Source of the DNA: Acidobacteriota bacterium
GTDB taxonomy: Bacteria; Acidobacteriota; Vicinamibacteria; Vicinamibacterales; Fen-181
Reading direction: 5' to 3'
DNA length: 52,863 bases
NCBI GenBank assembly: GCA_025363775.1
Contig: JANYLG010000066.1
Span: forward strand, 1-52,863
A model generated the notes under the pieces. The model was not told the DNA's origin and ran no database searches. It saw nothing but the letters and a program-made list of their open reading frames with translations. A program made the position numbers and the translations under genes. Shown here one piece after another: positions 38,887 through 47,894 of this stretch (position 1 is the stretch's first letter; each line of letters opens with the position of its first letter).

Positions 38887-39846
38887 TCAGGCGCTCAGGA
38901 ACCTTGCGCGGAACTCCGCGAACGTCACAGGCGTCGCGCCAAGCTCCGACACGGCAAACGCGAGGAACCGATCCAGACGATCGAGAAACGCGTCGAGTTC
39001 GCGTTCGGTCCGATTATAGGGGCTACCCCCGACGATCGCTTCGCTCGAGTGGAAGAGCAGGTTGAGCAGCGGCACCTGGTCGGCCGCCAGCCGACGCGCC
39101 AGCAGCTTCATGTCCTCGAGCGATGAATACGACGGTCGCAGCCACAGCATCCGGGCGAGCCCGAGCTTCCTCAGGATGCGCTTGGTCGTGTAGTTCCAGG
39201 GTGCCCGCGCATACCGGTACTGGAGCCACGCCGGGTAGCGTCGATGGAGCGCAGCGGACACCGGCAGTTCCAGCAGTTGGCTCGTGCCCGGCCTGCAGGC
39301 ATCGTCGTACGACAGGAAATACGGCTGGACCGGGGCCTCGACGAACTCCGGGCCGCCCTTGTGAGTCTCGTAGAACAGGGGGGCGATGCTCGACTCGACC
39401 AGGTAGCCGGCGCGCTCGAGCGCCGACACGTGCGAGGTCGAGAACCCGAAGCGCCCGGAGCGATAGGACGTCGGACGGGCGCCGACGGCGGCGTCGATCG
39501 CGTCGGTCAGCGACGCGAGTTGACGCGCGAAGCGTTCCGGGGGGAGCGCCAGCGCGTAGGTGTGCCGGCTGACGTCGTCGGGCTCAAAGGGCGGCGTCTC
39601 CCACGCGTGGTGGTGAGCGCCTATCTCGCAGCCGCCCTGCTCGCGCAGCGCACGGAGTGTCTCGGCAGACCGGGGATCGGACACCACCGGGTGTGTGACC
39701 AGGTAGGTCGGCCGGATCTTCCGTCTCGCGAACACCGCGTGCAGCGCGGGCAGCGCGTAGATGTTCTCGAACGTCTGGTTCGCGCGCGACGCCTCGTCCC
39801 ACTGGTTGTCGCCCTCGGTGTCGATGCCGACGAGGAGATAAGGCAT
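38887..39846 (-). CDS. Polysaccharide deacetylase-like protein
   Basis: 319 aa; LVGIDTEGDNQWDE, RPTYLVTHPVV, CEIGAHHHAWETPP and SYRSGRFGFS, as in carbohydrate esterase 4-type proteins. Confidence 0.82.
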   Translation of the reverse strand: MPYLLVGIDTEGDNQWDEASRANQTFENIYALPALHAVFARRKIRPTYLVTHPVVSDPRSAETLRALREQGGCEIGAHHHAWETPPFEPDDVSRHTYALALPPERFARQLASLTDAIDAAVGARPTSYRSGRFGFSTSHVSALERAGYLVESSIAPLFYETHKGGPEFVEAPVQPYFLSYDDACRPGTSQLLELPVSAALHRRYPAWLQYRYARAPWNYTTKRILRKLGLARMLWLRPSYSSLEDMKLLARRLAADQVPLLNLLFHSSEAIVGGSPYNRTERELDAFLDRLDRFLAFAVSELGATPVTFAEFRARFLSA

Positions 39847-40890
39847 CTACCGGTCCTGGTCGGAATCGCCAAGCGTGAAGTGCCAGTCGTCCGTGTGATC
39901 GTAGAAGCCGGACGGCACGGGCACGGCGTTCACCTTGATCGTGAACTCCAGCGTGGACTTCACGGGGAAATATCCCGAGCGGCGAAAGAGCGTGCGGAAG
40001 CCGGCGTGCATCGAGAACAGGCGCACCTTGTCCGAGTCCGCGGCGCGCGCTTCGCGATCCACCCAGCGCAGCAGCGTTTCCAGGCCAACCGCGTCGGCGG
40101 GATCGACGAGGTAGTCCACCAGGATGGTGACCCGACCCCGCGGTTCCTGCACGTGACGGTAGACGGCATAGCCGCCGATGGTCTCGTCACGTTTGAGCGC
40201 CACGATCGAATAGCGCACGTGCGGCGGCTCGACGTATTTCCAGTTGAGGTACGCCGCGTCCCGCCTGACCGCAAGTCCGAAGGACGGTCCGACCCGTGCC
40301 CAGAGCCTGGTGAAGCGGTCGTCGAAATGGCGGACCGGCTCGACCTGCGCGTGAAGAGGCTTGTTCCTGGAGATGAAGCGGACGTATGGGTAGGTGATCG
40401 CCGACACCAGGCGGTTGAGCGGCATCGGCCAGTTCGACCGTCGGACGGCGCGCCGCGTGAGCGGCTTCACGAAGCAGGGGACCGGCCCCACCTCGGGCCA
40501 CTTCAGCTTCTTGAACAGGCGGTGCGAGGAGGCCGAGAGGCCAAGGCCGAGCGATGCGCCGACGTGCTGATCCCAGGTGCGAAACAGCACCTCGCCGATC
40601 CCCTGCCGCTGACGCTCTGGCGCCACCATGACGTCCATGCCCCACGATCCCGCGACGTCCTGGCCCGTCAACGTGAGCCGCACCGGCATCGTGGCGTACT
40701 GGCCGATGATCGTCGGCCCTTCCCTGGCCAGCCAGATTTGCGGTCCGCCCGGAGGGTTGTTCGGGTTCTGGAGGTACTGCCAGTTCCAGCGCAACTGACT
40801 GGCGTTGGCCGCGTCGTGTCCGAACACCCGGCGATACAGGGTGTCGATGGCGCGGCGGTCCTCGAGGCGAAAGCGAACGATGTCGGCCAT
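39847..40890 (-). CDS. GNAT-family N-acetyltransferase
   Basis: 347 aa; WGMDVMVAPERQRQGIGEVLFRTWDQHV acetyl-CoA loop; abuts the deacetylase gene. Confidence 0.75.
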   Translation of the reverse strand: MADIVRFRLEDRRAIDTLYRRVFGHDAANASQLRWNWQYLQNPNNPPGGPQIWLAREGPTIIGQYATMPVRLTLTGQDVAGSWGMDVMVAPERQRQGIGEVLFRTWDQHVGASLGLGLSASSHRLFKKLKWPEVGPVPCFVKPLTRRAVRRSNWPMPLNRLVSAITYPYVRFISRNKPLHAQVEPVRHFDDRFTRLWARVGPSFGLAVRRDAAYLNWKYVEPPHVRYSIVALKRDETIGGYAVYRHVQEPRGRVTILVDYLVDPADAVGLETLLRWVDREARAADSDKVRLFSMHAGFRTLFRRSGYFPVKSTLEFTIKVNAVPVPSGFYDHTDDWHFTLGDSDQDR

Positions 40891-40894
40891 GATA

Positions 40895-41755
40895 CTACCG
40901 GGTCCGGTCCGGTGCCGCGTCGTCGATCCGGAGAACGTATTCCACCGCTCCGACCACCACGTCCTGCGTCAGCCGGCTGTCGCGCAGCCACCTGGCGATA
41001 GGGCCGGGCAGCCGGCGAAAGGTGCGCGTCTGGTGCAGGTTCTCGCGGAGAATCTCGAATCCCGCGTCGAGAATCCGCGTCCGCATCCGGTGGATTCTCA
41101 CCCTCTCGAGCAGGTCGTCGTGCTTCACCGTGCCCTGCCTGGCGGCCTTGATGAACGTGTTCTCGTGCTCCGGTTCCCGCAGCGTCCAGGGCGCGTGGCG
41201 CGCGAGCGCGCGAAACGTGGCAAATGCGGCGCGTCGTCCGAGCAGCAGGTGCAGCGGCACGGGCACTTTCAGCCGCGGCAGGTGAGCGCCGGCGAACGAC
41301 AGGTAGGGCGACGTCGAGAGGTACATGCGGCCGCCCGACTTCAGCACGCGGCGGCACTCGCGCAAATACCGGGCGGCGTCGGCCACGTGCTCGATGACCG
41401 CATGAGACAGCACGAGGTCGAACGCCCTGTCGGGAAAAGGCAGCCACATGCCGTTGGCGACGGCGAACGAGACGTTGCGGACGCCGCGCTCGGCGGCCAG
41501 CCTCGTGCCCGCGTCCCTGAACCTCGGCGTCAGGTCGATCGCGGTCAGCGATTCCGCCTCTTCCGCGAACGACACCGGCATGCCCCCGCCGCCGCAGCCC
41601 GCATCGAGAATTCGCCCTGTCATCGACACGCCGGCCTGCTCGAGGTATGCCAGGACCTTCGCGCTCCGGTAGTACTCGAACAGCGCGTAGTCGTACTCCG
41701 ACCGGAACCGGAGGTCGGAATGGCGTTTGATGGCCGAATCGTCGATCTGTCGCAA
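40895..41755 (-). CDS. Class I SAM-dependent methyltransferase
   Basis: 286 aa; GRILDAGCGGGGMPVSFAEEAESLTAIDLTPRF; FDLVLSHAVIEHVADAARYLRECRRVLKSGGRMYLST. Confidence 0.9.
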   Translation of the reverse strand: MRQIDDSAIKRHSDLRFRSEYDYALFEYYRSAKVLAYLEQAGVSMTGRILDAGCGGGGMPVSFAEEAESLTAIDLTPRFRDAGTRLAAERGVRNVSFAVANGMWLPFPDRAFDLVLSHAVIEHVADAARYLRECRRVLKSGGRMYLSTSPYLSFAGAHLPRLKVPVPLHLLLGRRAAFATFRALARHAPWTLREPEHENTFIKAARQGTVKHDDLLERVRIHRMRTRILDAGFEILRENLHQTRTFRRLPGPIARWLRDSRLTQDVVVGAVEYVLRIDDAAPDRTR

Positions 41756-41831
41756 GGGAAGTCTACTGCTCCAAAAGGGTCATTGTAGCCCACCGGAAGT
41801 CTTGCGCGGGCGTCGAGGCGCGAGGTCCCGG

Positions 41832-43625
41832 TCACTTCCCGTCGGGGTACTTGTCGATCAACGCCGCCAGGTCCCGCCCGCCCGGGCTCTCCGCCACATC
41901 GAACTCCCGGACGATCTTCCAACCGGGGCAGGCGGCGAGGACGTCCTTGATGACAGGTCCTTCGTAGCCAATCGCAGGATGCACGTAGGTGAGGAGGTAC
42001 CGGATGTCACGGCGGGTCGTTCGATCGGCGTAGTTGCCGAAGCCGCGGCCGACGAACCACGGCGTGATCCGGCTCTCCAGGGCCAGGCCGTTCGCCAGCT
42101 TGCCGTGAACGACCGTCCCTGGCGGCAGCCACCGGGCCACGGCCAGCATGGCGTCGTAGTTCTTGTACGTCCTGATTGCCGCAAAGCGCGAGAACTGCCA
42201 CAGGTCGGCTCCGAGGAGCACGGCGAGGGCCACGAGGCCCGCGGTCGCGCTCCAGCGGATCTGCGAGAGCCGGCTGGGCAGCCGCGGCCAGGTGGCGTAG
42301 GCGGCCAGGCCGACGAGGGCAGCGATGGCGGCGGACCAGCGGACGGCCGGTTGAAAGACCCCGGAGTGGATCTCCGGGAGGAACCGAAGGCGGACCGCCG
42401 CGCCGGACATCAGGTACAAGCACGCGAAGACGACCGGGGCCGCTGCGAGCGCGCGCAGGACGCTCGTGCGTGCGGCGTTCTCGTCGAGCAACCGGCGGTC
42501 GCGCGCGATCGCGAGCGCGGCCAGCGCCACGAGGGCGGGGACCAGGAACACCAGGCGGCGCTCGTTGCCGACGTCGTGCAGGACGAGCTCGGTCACGCCG
42601 AGCGCCACCCAGAACAGCAGCAGGCGCTCGGCTGGCGCCACCCTGCGCCACCGGAAGAAGAGCCCCAGGCCGCTGCCGACCGCCAGAAGGGTGACGACCC
42701 ACATCCTCGTGAAGAAATCGTGGATGACCGGGAACCAGGTGGCGCGGTCCACGAGGGCCTTCAGCGTGTAAGCCGGCTTGCGCGTGACCGAGATCTGCCA
42801 GTTGTAGAACCGGTAGTCCTGCCAGTGTGGGGCGATGAAGATGACGAGACTCAGGACGCCCGTGACGGCCAGCCCAAGCAGCGTGAGCCAGGCGCCGCGC
42901 GACGGTTGGCGATCCTGCGGCCTGTCCGCCTGTCGAGCGCCTCCCGCGAGCACGATCGACAGCAGCGCATCGATCGCGAGGGCCGGCAGGAAGAACACCG
43001 CGGACGCCTTGGTGAAGTACGCGAGGATGGCGGCCACACCCGCGGCCACGCCCCACCGTGGCGACTCCGCAGCCCGGCCGTAGCAGTACCACGACGCCAC
43101 GATCAGCGACACCATCGTCGCTTCCATCAGCGCCGCGCGGTCGTAGGTGACCGAGACGAAATTGGTGGCGAGCAACCCTGCCGCGACGAGCCCGGCGAGG
43201 CGGCCTCCGATACGAGCGACGCCGAGGCCGAGCAACAGGACGGCCAGCACACCCATCAACTGGGACACCAGGCGCGCCTGCCAGAGGCCGACACCGAATG
43301 CCCGGAAGCTGATGTACTCCAGCCCGGTGAGCACCGGCGTGATGTACATCGGGTTCCACTGGTCCCCATCCACCTGCCAACTGCCGGCCAGCGCGCGGTT
43401 TCTCGCGTTGTGCACCCAGGCCCCCTCGTCGTGCCAGACGACGCCCGGGCTCGAGAACCACGGCGGGTCCGCGAGCGGGAAGACCGTGCGAACCGTGGTC
43501 GCCAGCAGGACAACAGCCGCCAGGATGATGGCAAACCGCCAGGCCGACATCTCCGGCTTCATCGCCGTTGCGGCGACGTGTCCCAGGCCCGCGGATGTAC
43601 CGCGCAGAGTGACGTCCCCGGTCAT
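41832..43625 (-). CDS. Membrane glycosyltransferase, GT39/ArnT-like
   Basis: About 597 aa; N-terminal WHDEGAWVHNARNRALAGSWQVDGDQWNP luminal loop and multiple TM segments. Confidence 0.72.
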   Translation of the reverse strand: MTGDVTLRGTSAGLGHVAATAMKPEMSAWRFAIILAAVVLLATTVRTVFPLADPPWFSSPGVVWHDEGAWVHNARNRALAGSWQVDGDQWNPMYITPVLTGLEYISFRAFGVGLWQARLVSQLMGVLAVLLLGLGVARIGGRLAGLVAAGLLATNFVSVTYDRAALMEATMVSLIVASWYCYGRAAESPRWGVAAGVAAILAYFTKASAVFFLPALAIDALLSIVLAGGARQADRPQDRQPSRGAWLTLLGLAVTGVLSLVIFIAPHWQDYRFYNWQISVTRKPAYTLKALVDRATWFPVIHDFFTRMWVVTLLAVGSGLGLFFRWRRVAPAERLLLFWVALGVTELVLHDVGNERRLVFLVPALVALAALAIARDRRLLDENAARTSVLRALAAAPVVFACLYLMSGAAVRLRFLPEIHSGVFQPAVRWSAAIAALVGLAAYATWPRLPSRLSQIRWSATAGLVALAVLLGADLWQFSRFAAIRTYKNYDAMLAVARWLPPGTVVHGKLANGLALESRITPWFVGRGFGNYADRTTRRDIRYLLTYVHPAIGYEGPVIKDVLAACPGWKIVREFDVAESPGGRDLAALIDKYPDGK

Positions 43626-45232
43626 GGCAAGTCCCGCCGTTTCCAGATGAAGTACGTCCCGGTGTCGGCTTCCTGCCGGTACCCTTCGGTGAGCCATCCC
43701 TGCAGGGACGGCTGGCGCGAGAACCACGTGGCCGAGTCGATGCCCTCAGCCGGCCAGTCGCGTTGCTGCAGAACCACGACAGCCGGGTGCCACTTCTTCA
43801 GTTCATCCAGGAAGGCGCCGACGCCGTATCCTGGTTTCCCCTCGTTGAAACCCACCAGCAGCGGGCGGCTCCAGAAGAAGCGCGAGGCGCTCTGCCGGTC
43901 GGCGCGCACGAGCGCGCCTGGCGAGAAGCCGAGCACGAGGACCCGGTCGAGCGGTCCCGTTTCCGCTCTCAGCCTGTCACCCAGCTGGGTAGAGGCCAGC
44001 GCAGAGAACTTGTCCGTCGGTCGCTGGCCGCCGAACTTCGACAGGTATTGCTCGCGCGGCGTCTGCCCGCGCAGGTAATCGAGGTCGTAGGTTGTGCTGG
44101 CCGCCCACTTGTCGAACTGATTGACGCGCGCGACGCCAATCGCCAGGAGCACGAAGAGGCCGGCGCGAGACAGCGGACCGAGCACGCGCCACGCGATGGC
44201 GCTGGCGGTTCCTGCTGCCAGCGCCAGGGCCGGCCCGGCCTGGACGAAGTACTGCGGCAGGTCGCGGCTGCCGTTGATGGCGATCGACACGCAGGCGGCA
44301 GCCACCCACGCCGGGGCGACGGCCAGCTGGCGTTGCCTGACCGAGGCCACGACCAGCGCGGCGCAGCCGATGCCGCCCACGAACCAGAGCGCGTCCACCT
44401 GTGCGTGCCGCAGTGGGAACGTCACCAGGTAACGCGCAACACCCCAGGCTCCAGCGTAGGTTTCGCCCGAATAGCGCAGGTTGTAGACGAAGGTGGCCTG
44501 GAAGAGATCGCCGAGCGCGTGGTGCGCCGCAAACCACCACGCGACGGCGCCGATCACCACGACGAAGCCGAGCGCGAGCGCGGGAGCCTGCCGCCAGAAT
44601 ACACGCGCGCCCCGGTTCCGCGGGTCGAACGACGCGTCACGCCGGACGCCGACCAGGTAGACGAGCACCCCCGGGACCACGTAGATTCCCGCGTTGTACT
44701 TGTAGACGAACGCGGCGCCGAAGAGCGCACCGGCCAGCACGCTCCATCCGAGCGCCGCCCACTCGCGCCCCCGTTCGCTGGCCGCCGCCGTGGCGGCAAA
44801 CGCGGCAAGGAGTGCCGTCGTGACGACCAGGGCGATGAACGTCTCCGTCTGGCTGCGAACCCAGAGACCGCCAAGCCGCTGGAACGAGGGATCGCCAAGC
44901 AGGAGGAACAGGAGCGCTGCCGCTTCGCCAGCCCCGCGTCGGCCGGTGATGCGCCAGCCGAGCAGGACGAGGAGGCCGGCGACCAGTGCGGCGACCGCGA
45001 GGTCGGTGGTCGCCACGACCGACTCGTTCCGCCAGAGACCGAGCATCGCGGCGTAGGTGAAGTGAATCCCCGGCGGTTTCTGATCCCACGCATCGCGGTA
45101 CGGCACCTCGCCCTTCAGGATCGACTGCCCCACGTAGGCATAGATCCCCTGGTCACCGCCGGCCGGCTGGACCACGGACGGCAGGCGGACGAGCAGCAGC
45201 GCGACCGCGAGGATCGCGAACGACCATCTCAT
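43622..45232 (-). CDS. Membrane glycosyltransferase, GT39/ArnT-like
   Basis: Start MRWSFAILAVALLLVRLPSVVQPAGGDQGIYAYVGQSILKGEVPYRDAWDQKPPGIHFTYA, a PMT-type loop. Overlaps the next gene by 4 nt. Confidence 0.78.
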   Translation of the reverse strand: MRWSFAILAVALLLVRLPSVVQPAGGDQGIYAYVGQSILKGEVPYRDAWDQKPPGIHFTYAAMLGLWRNESVVATTDLAVAALVAGLLVLLGWRITGRRGAGEAAALLFLLLGDPSFQRLGGLWVRSQTETFIALVVTTALLAAFAATAAASERGREWAALGWSVLAGALFGAAFVYKYNAGIYVVPGVLVYLVGVRRDASFDPRNRGARVFWRQAPALALGFVVVIGAVAWWFAAHHALGDLFQATFVYNLRYSGETYAGAWGVARYLVTFPLRHAQVDALWFVGGIGCAALVVASVRQRQLAVAPAWVAAACVSIAINGSRDLPQYFVQAGPALALAAGTASAIAWRVLGPLSRAGLFVLLAIGVARVNQFDKWAASTTYDLDYLRGQTPREQYLSKFGGQRPTDKFSALASTQLGDRLRAETGPLDRVLVLGFSPGALVRADRQSASRFFWSRPLLVGFNEGKPGYGVGAFLDELKKWHPAVVVLQQRDWPAEGIDSATWFSRQPSLQGWLTEGYRQEADTGTYFIWKRRDLP

Positions 45233-45302
45233 GCGAAATAACACTGGAGCAGGCGCGCCGAATCGGCCACAATGCGGGGAAGTGTACCATAGCGCGGGCA
45301 CC

Positions 45303-46085
45303 GTGACCGACCGTTGCGACCTCTCGATCGTCGTCCCCACGTACAACGAGCGCGAACGCCTTGGCGAACTCGTGACTTCGGTGGCGAGCGTGTTTTCAGC
45401 CCATCGGATCGTGGGCGAAATCGTCGTCGTGGACGACAACTCCCCGGACGGGACCGGGAGGATCGCGGACGAACTGGCGACGCGGTATCCTCTCCAGGTC
45501 GTTCACCGGCAGGGAAAGCTCGGGCTTGGCAGCGCGGTCATCGAGGGGTTTGGGCAGGCGCGGGGAGCGATGCTCGGCGTGATGGACGCCGACCTGAGCC
45601 ACCCGCCATCGGTGCTGCCGGGAATGCTGGCCGCCCTGCGTGCGCTCGACGTGGACGTCGTGGTCGGGAGCCGCTACATTCCAGGTGGAGCGTCGAAGAA
45701 CTGGCCGTTGATTCGGTTGGCGATGTCGCGGTTCGCATGCGTGCTGGCCTGGCCGCTGACGCCCGTTCGCGATGCCACGTCCGGTCTGTTTCTCGTCAAG
45801 CGTGAAGCAATCGAGGGCGTGAAGATCTCCGCCGCCGGCTTCAAGATCTGCCTCGAGTTGCTCACGCGCAGCCGGATCGCCTCAATCGCCGAAATCCCGT
45901 ACGTTTTCGCCGATCGCGTCGCTGGACGGAGCAAGATGACGCTGCGCGAGGCCCTTGGCTATTTCGTGCAGTTGCGCGATCTCTACGGGGTGACATTCAA
46001 GGGACGCACGCCGCGCGCCGCCTACCGGCGCGTGTCGGAGGACGAACTCCAGCGGCTGATCCGCATCGCCTTCCCCGGGCGTTAA
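45303..46085 (+). CDS. Family 2 glycosyltransferase, polyprenol-phosphate mannosyltransferase-like
   Basis: GTG start; CDLSIVVPTYNERERLGELV...EIVVVDDNSPDGTGRIADELA...LGVMDADLSHPPSVLPGML; RSKMTLREALGYF. Confidence 0.9.
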   Translation: MTDRCDLSIVVPTYNERERLGELVTSVASVFSAHRIVGEIVVVDDNSPDGTGRIADELATRYPLQVVHRQGKLGLGSAVIEGFGQARGAMLGVMDADLSHPPSVLPGMLAALRALDVDVVVGSRYIPGGASKNWPLIRLAMSRFACVLAWPLTPVRDATSGLFLVKREAIEGVKISAAGFKICLELLTRSRIASIAEIPYVFADRVAGRSKMTLREALGYFVQLRDLYGVTFKGRTPRAAYRRVSEDELQRLIRIAFPGR

Positions 46086-46100
46086 CGCGCTCCATGGGAT

Positions 46101-46226
46101 ACCGCGATTCGGAATCGTGGACGCGCGCCACTCACGTGGCACGCGCACTTGGCGCCGAGGACGGGTGGGGCTGCTCGCGGGCAGGCCCCACAGGCGCAGT
46201 CGCCGAAGGCGACGCCGAATCGCGGT
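46101..46226. other. Multi-hairpin structured intergenic element
   Basis: 12-bp perfect outer IR ACCGCGATTCGG/CCGAATCGCGGT enclosing three further hairpins, between convergent genes. Confidence 0.5.
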
Positions 46227-46227
46227 T

Positions 46228-47718
46228 TCAGGTTTTGGGCGTCCCTGCCTTGGCCGCCGGGCCGGTCGGCCGCCGCTTCTCACCCATCAGCGTCTGCTTG
46301 ACGATCTTCCAGACCAGCGACTGGTTTGTCAGCAGCATCCGGCCGAGGTCTGGCAGGTGCCTCGCGAGGTAGCGCGGGCGAAGGAAGAAGCGCCGACGCG
46401 CCCGGCTCAGCGCGGCCATCACCACCTGCTCGTTGAGGCCGTTGCCGTCGAGCACGTAGTACGAGTATTCCATCTTCGTCCAATCGTCGGTGGTGAGCAG
46501 GCCATCACGGCGCGACTTTTCGAAGAGCGCGGTCCCAGGGTACGGAACCGCGGGGTAGAAATTGGCGAAATCGGCGTCGAGCTCGATGGCAAAGCGGGTC
46601 GTCTGCTCCATCGACTCGATGGTCTCGCCCGGGTATCCGTAGATGAAGAAGGCGAACGACTGGATGCCCGCCTCGCGAAGGTTGAGGAACGCCAGCTGGA
46701 TCTTCTGCCGCTCGAGCCGCTTCATCATATCCTTGCGGACCGCGTCAGAGTCTGACTCGATCCCCATCGACAGCATCCAGCAGCCCGATCGCTTCAGCCG
46801 CTTCACGAACTCCAGGTCCACGAGGTTGTCGGCGCGCGCGTTCGCGAACCAACGGACCTCGAGGTTCCGCGCAATCAACTCGTCGCAGAACGCGCTGAAC
46901 GTCTTCTCGTTCAACGTGACGGTGTCGCCCCAGAGATAGAAATACCTGATGCCGCGCTCGCGCTTCGCCCGCGCGATCTCGTCCACGAGAACCGACGGCT
47001 TGCGCTCGCGGAACTTGTGCCCGTGATGGAACGGGACGACACAGAAGTCGCACGAGTACGGGCAGCCGCGGCTGGTCTCGACCAGGATGTACGGCTGATT
47101 GACGAGCGGCAGCCTGTACCGGTCGAGAGGCAGCAGGTCCCACGCCGGGTACGGCATGTCGAGGAAGCCCGCGAACGTGCCCCTCCCCGTATTGGGCAGG
47201 ATCGCCCCGTTCTTGCGGAGCACAACTCCAGGAATTCCCCCCGCCCCGTCCAGCGACTCGAGCTGCGCGATAGCCAGCACCGCGTCCTCGGGTTCGCCAA
47301 CGATCATGGCGTCCACGTCAGGTGCGCGCTGCATCGACTCGATCGGCGCCGCCGAGGCGTGCGGGCCAAAACACACGAGGGGCGCGCCGAAGTGCCTCTT
47401 CAGCTTCGCCATCTCGCTCGTATCGAACTCGAGCGTTGGGGTGGTGCTGCAAAAGACGATGAGGCCGGGCCGGAATCCCTCCTGGTCGAGCCGCTCGATC
47501 ACCGACTCGGTGGACACCCGCTCGGCCGTCTGGTCGATCACCCGGAAGTCGACCTGGCAGGCGCGGAACAGCGAGGCGATCACCACCAGCGAGTAGGGCG
47601 GCTTGGTGGTGCCCAGGACCTCATCGCGCTCCTGGCAGCGCCCTTGCCGGGTGAACGCGACGCCGTTGACCAGCGGCGGGTTGATGAGCAGCGTTGTTCG
47701 ACCAATCATTGAATCCAT
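46228..47718 (-). CDS. B12-binding-domain radical SAM protein
   Basis: 496 aa; LLINPPLVNG N-terminus and GEPEDAVLAIAQLE, typical of B12-binding radical SAM proteins; SRGCPYSCDFCVVPFHHG Cx3Cx2C. Confidence 0.92.
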   Translation of the reverse strand: MDSMIGRTTLLINPPLVNGVAFTRQGRCQERDEVLGTTKPPYSLVVIASLFRACQVDFRVIDQTAERVSTESVIERLDQEGFRPGLIVFCSTTPTLEFDTSEMAKLKRHFGAPLVCFGPHASAAPIESMQRAPDVDAMIVGEPEDAVLAIAQLESLDGAGGIPGVVLRKNGAILPNTGRGTFAGFLDMPYPAWDLLPLDRYRLPLVNQPYILVETSRGCPYSCDFCVVPFHHGHKFRERKPSVLVDEIARAKRERGIRYFYLWGDTVTLNEKTFSAFCDELIARNLEVRWFANARADNLVDLEFVKRLKRSGCWMLSMGIESDSDAVRKDMMKRLERQKIQLAFLNLREAGIQSFAFFIYGYPGETIESMEQTTRFAIELDADFANFYPAVPYPGTALFEKSRRDGLLTTDDWTKMEYSYYVLDGNGLNEQVVMAALSRARRRFFLRPRYLARHLPDLGRMLLTNQSLVWKIVKQTLMGEKRRPTGPAAKAGTPKT

Positions 47719-47745
47719 GCCCTGCTGGTGCCGGTCGGCACGTAT

Positions 47746-47888
47746 CAGCGGTCAGCTGGCAGCTGGCAGCCGGCAGCCGGCAGCCTTCCAACCGTCCCGC
47801 GCGACAGACTGACCACTAGCCACTGACCACTGAGAACGATTTCGTTGCCCGCTGCCCACTAGCCACTAGCAACTAGCCACTGACCACC
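47746..47888. repeat. Composite heptanucleotide repeats, CAGCTGG/CAGCCGG then CCACTAG/CCACTGA
   Basis: CAGCTGG CAGCTGG CAGCCGG CAGCCGG CAGCC, then CCACTAG CCACTGA CCACTGA and CCACTAG CCACTAG CAACTAG CCACTGA CCACC. Confidence 0.75.
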
Positions 47889-47894
47889 CTCCTG

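Noticed and set aside
39244-41001. 585-aa plus-strand ORF
   Set aside because: Antisense to the deacetylase and GNAT genes, with no domain.
41727-44078. 783-aa plus-strand ORF
   Set aside because: Antisense to GT39-like genes; biased composition.
47746-47888. CRISPR-like array in the radical SAM intergenic region
   Set aside because: Contiguous heptamers without spacers or cas genes.
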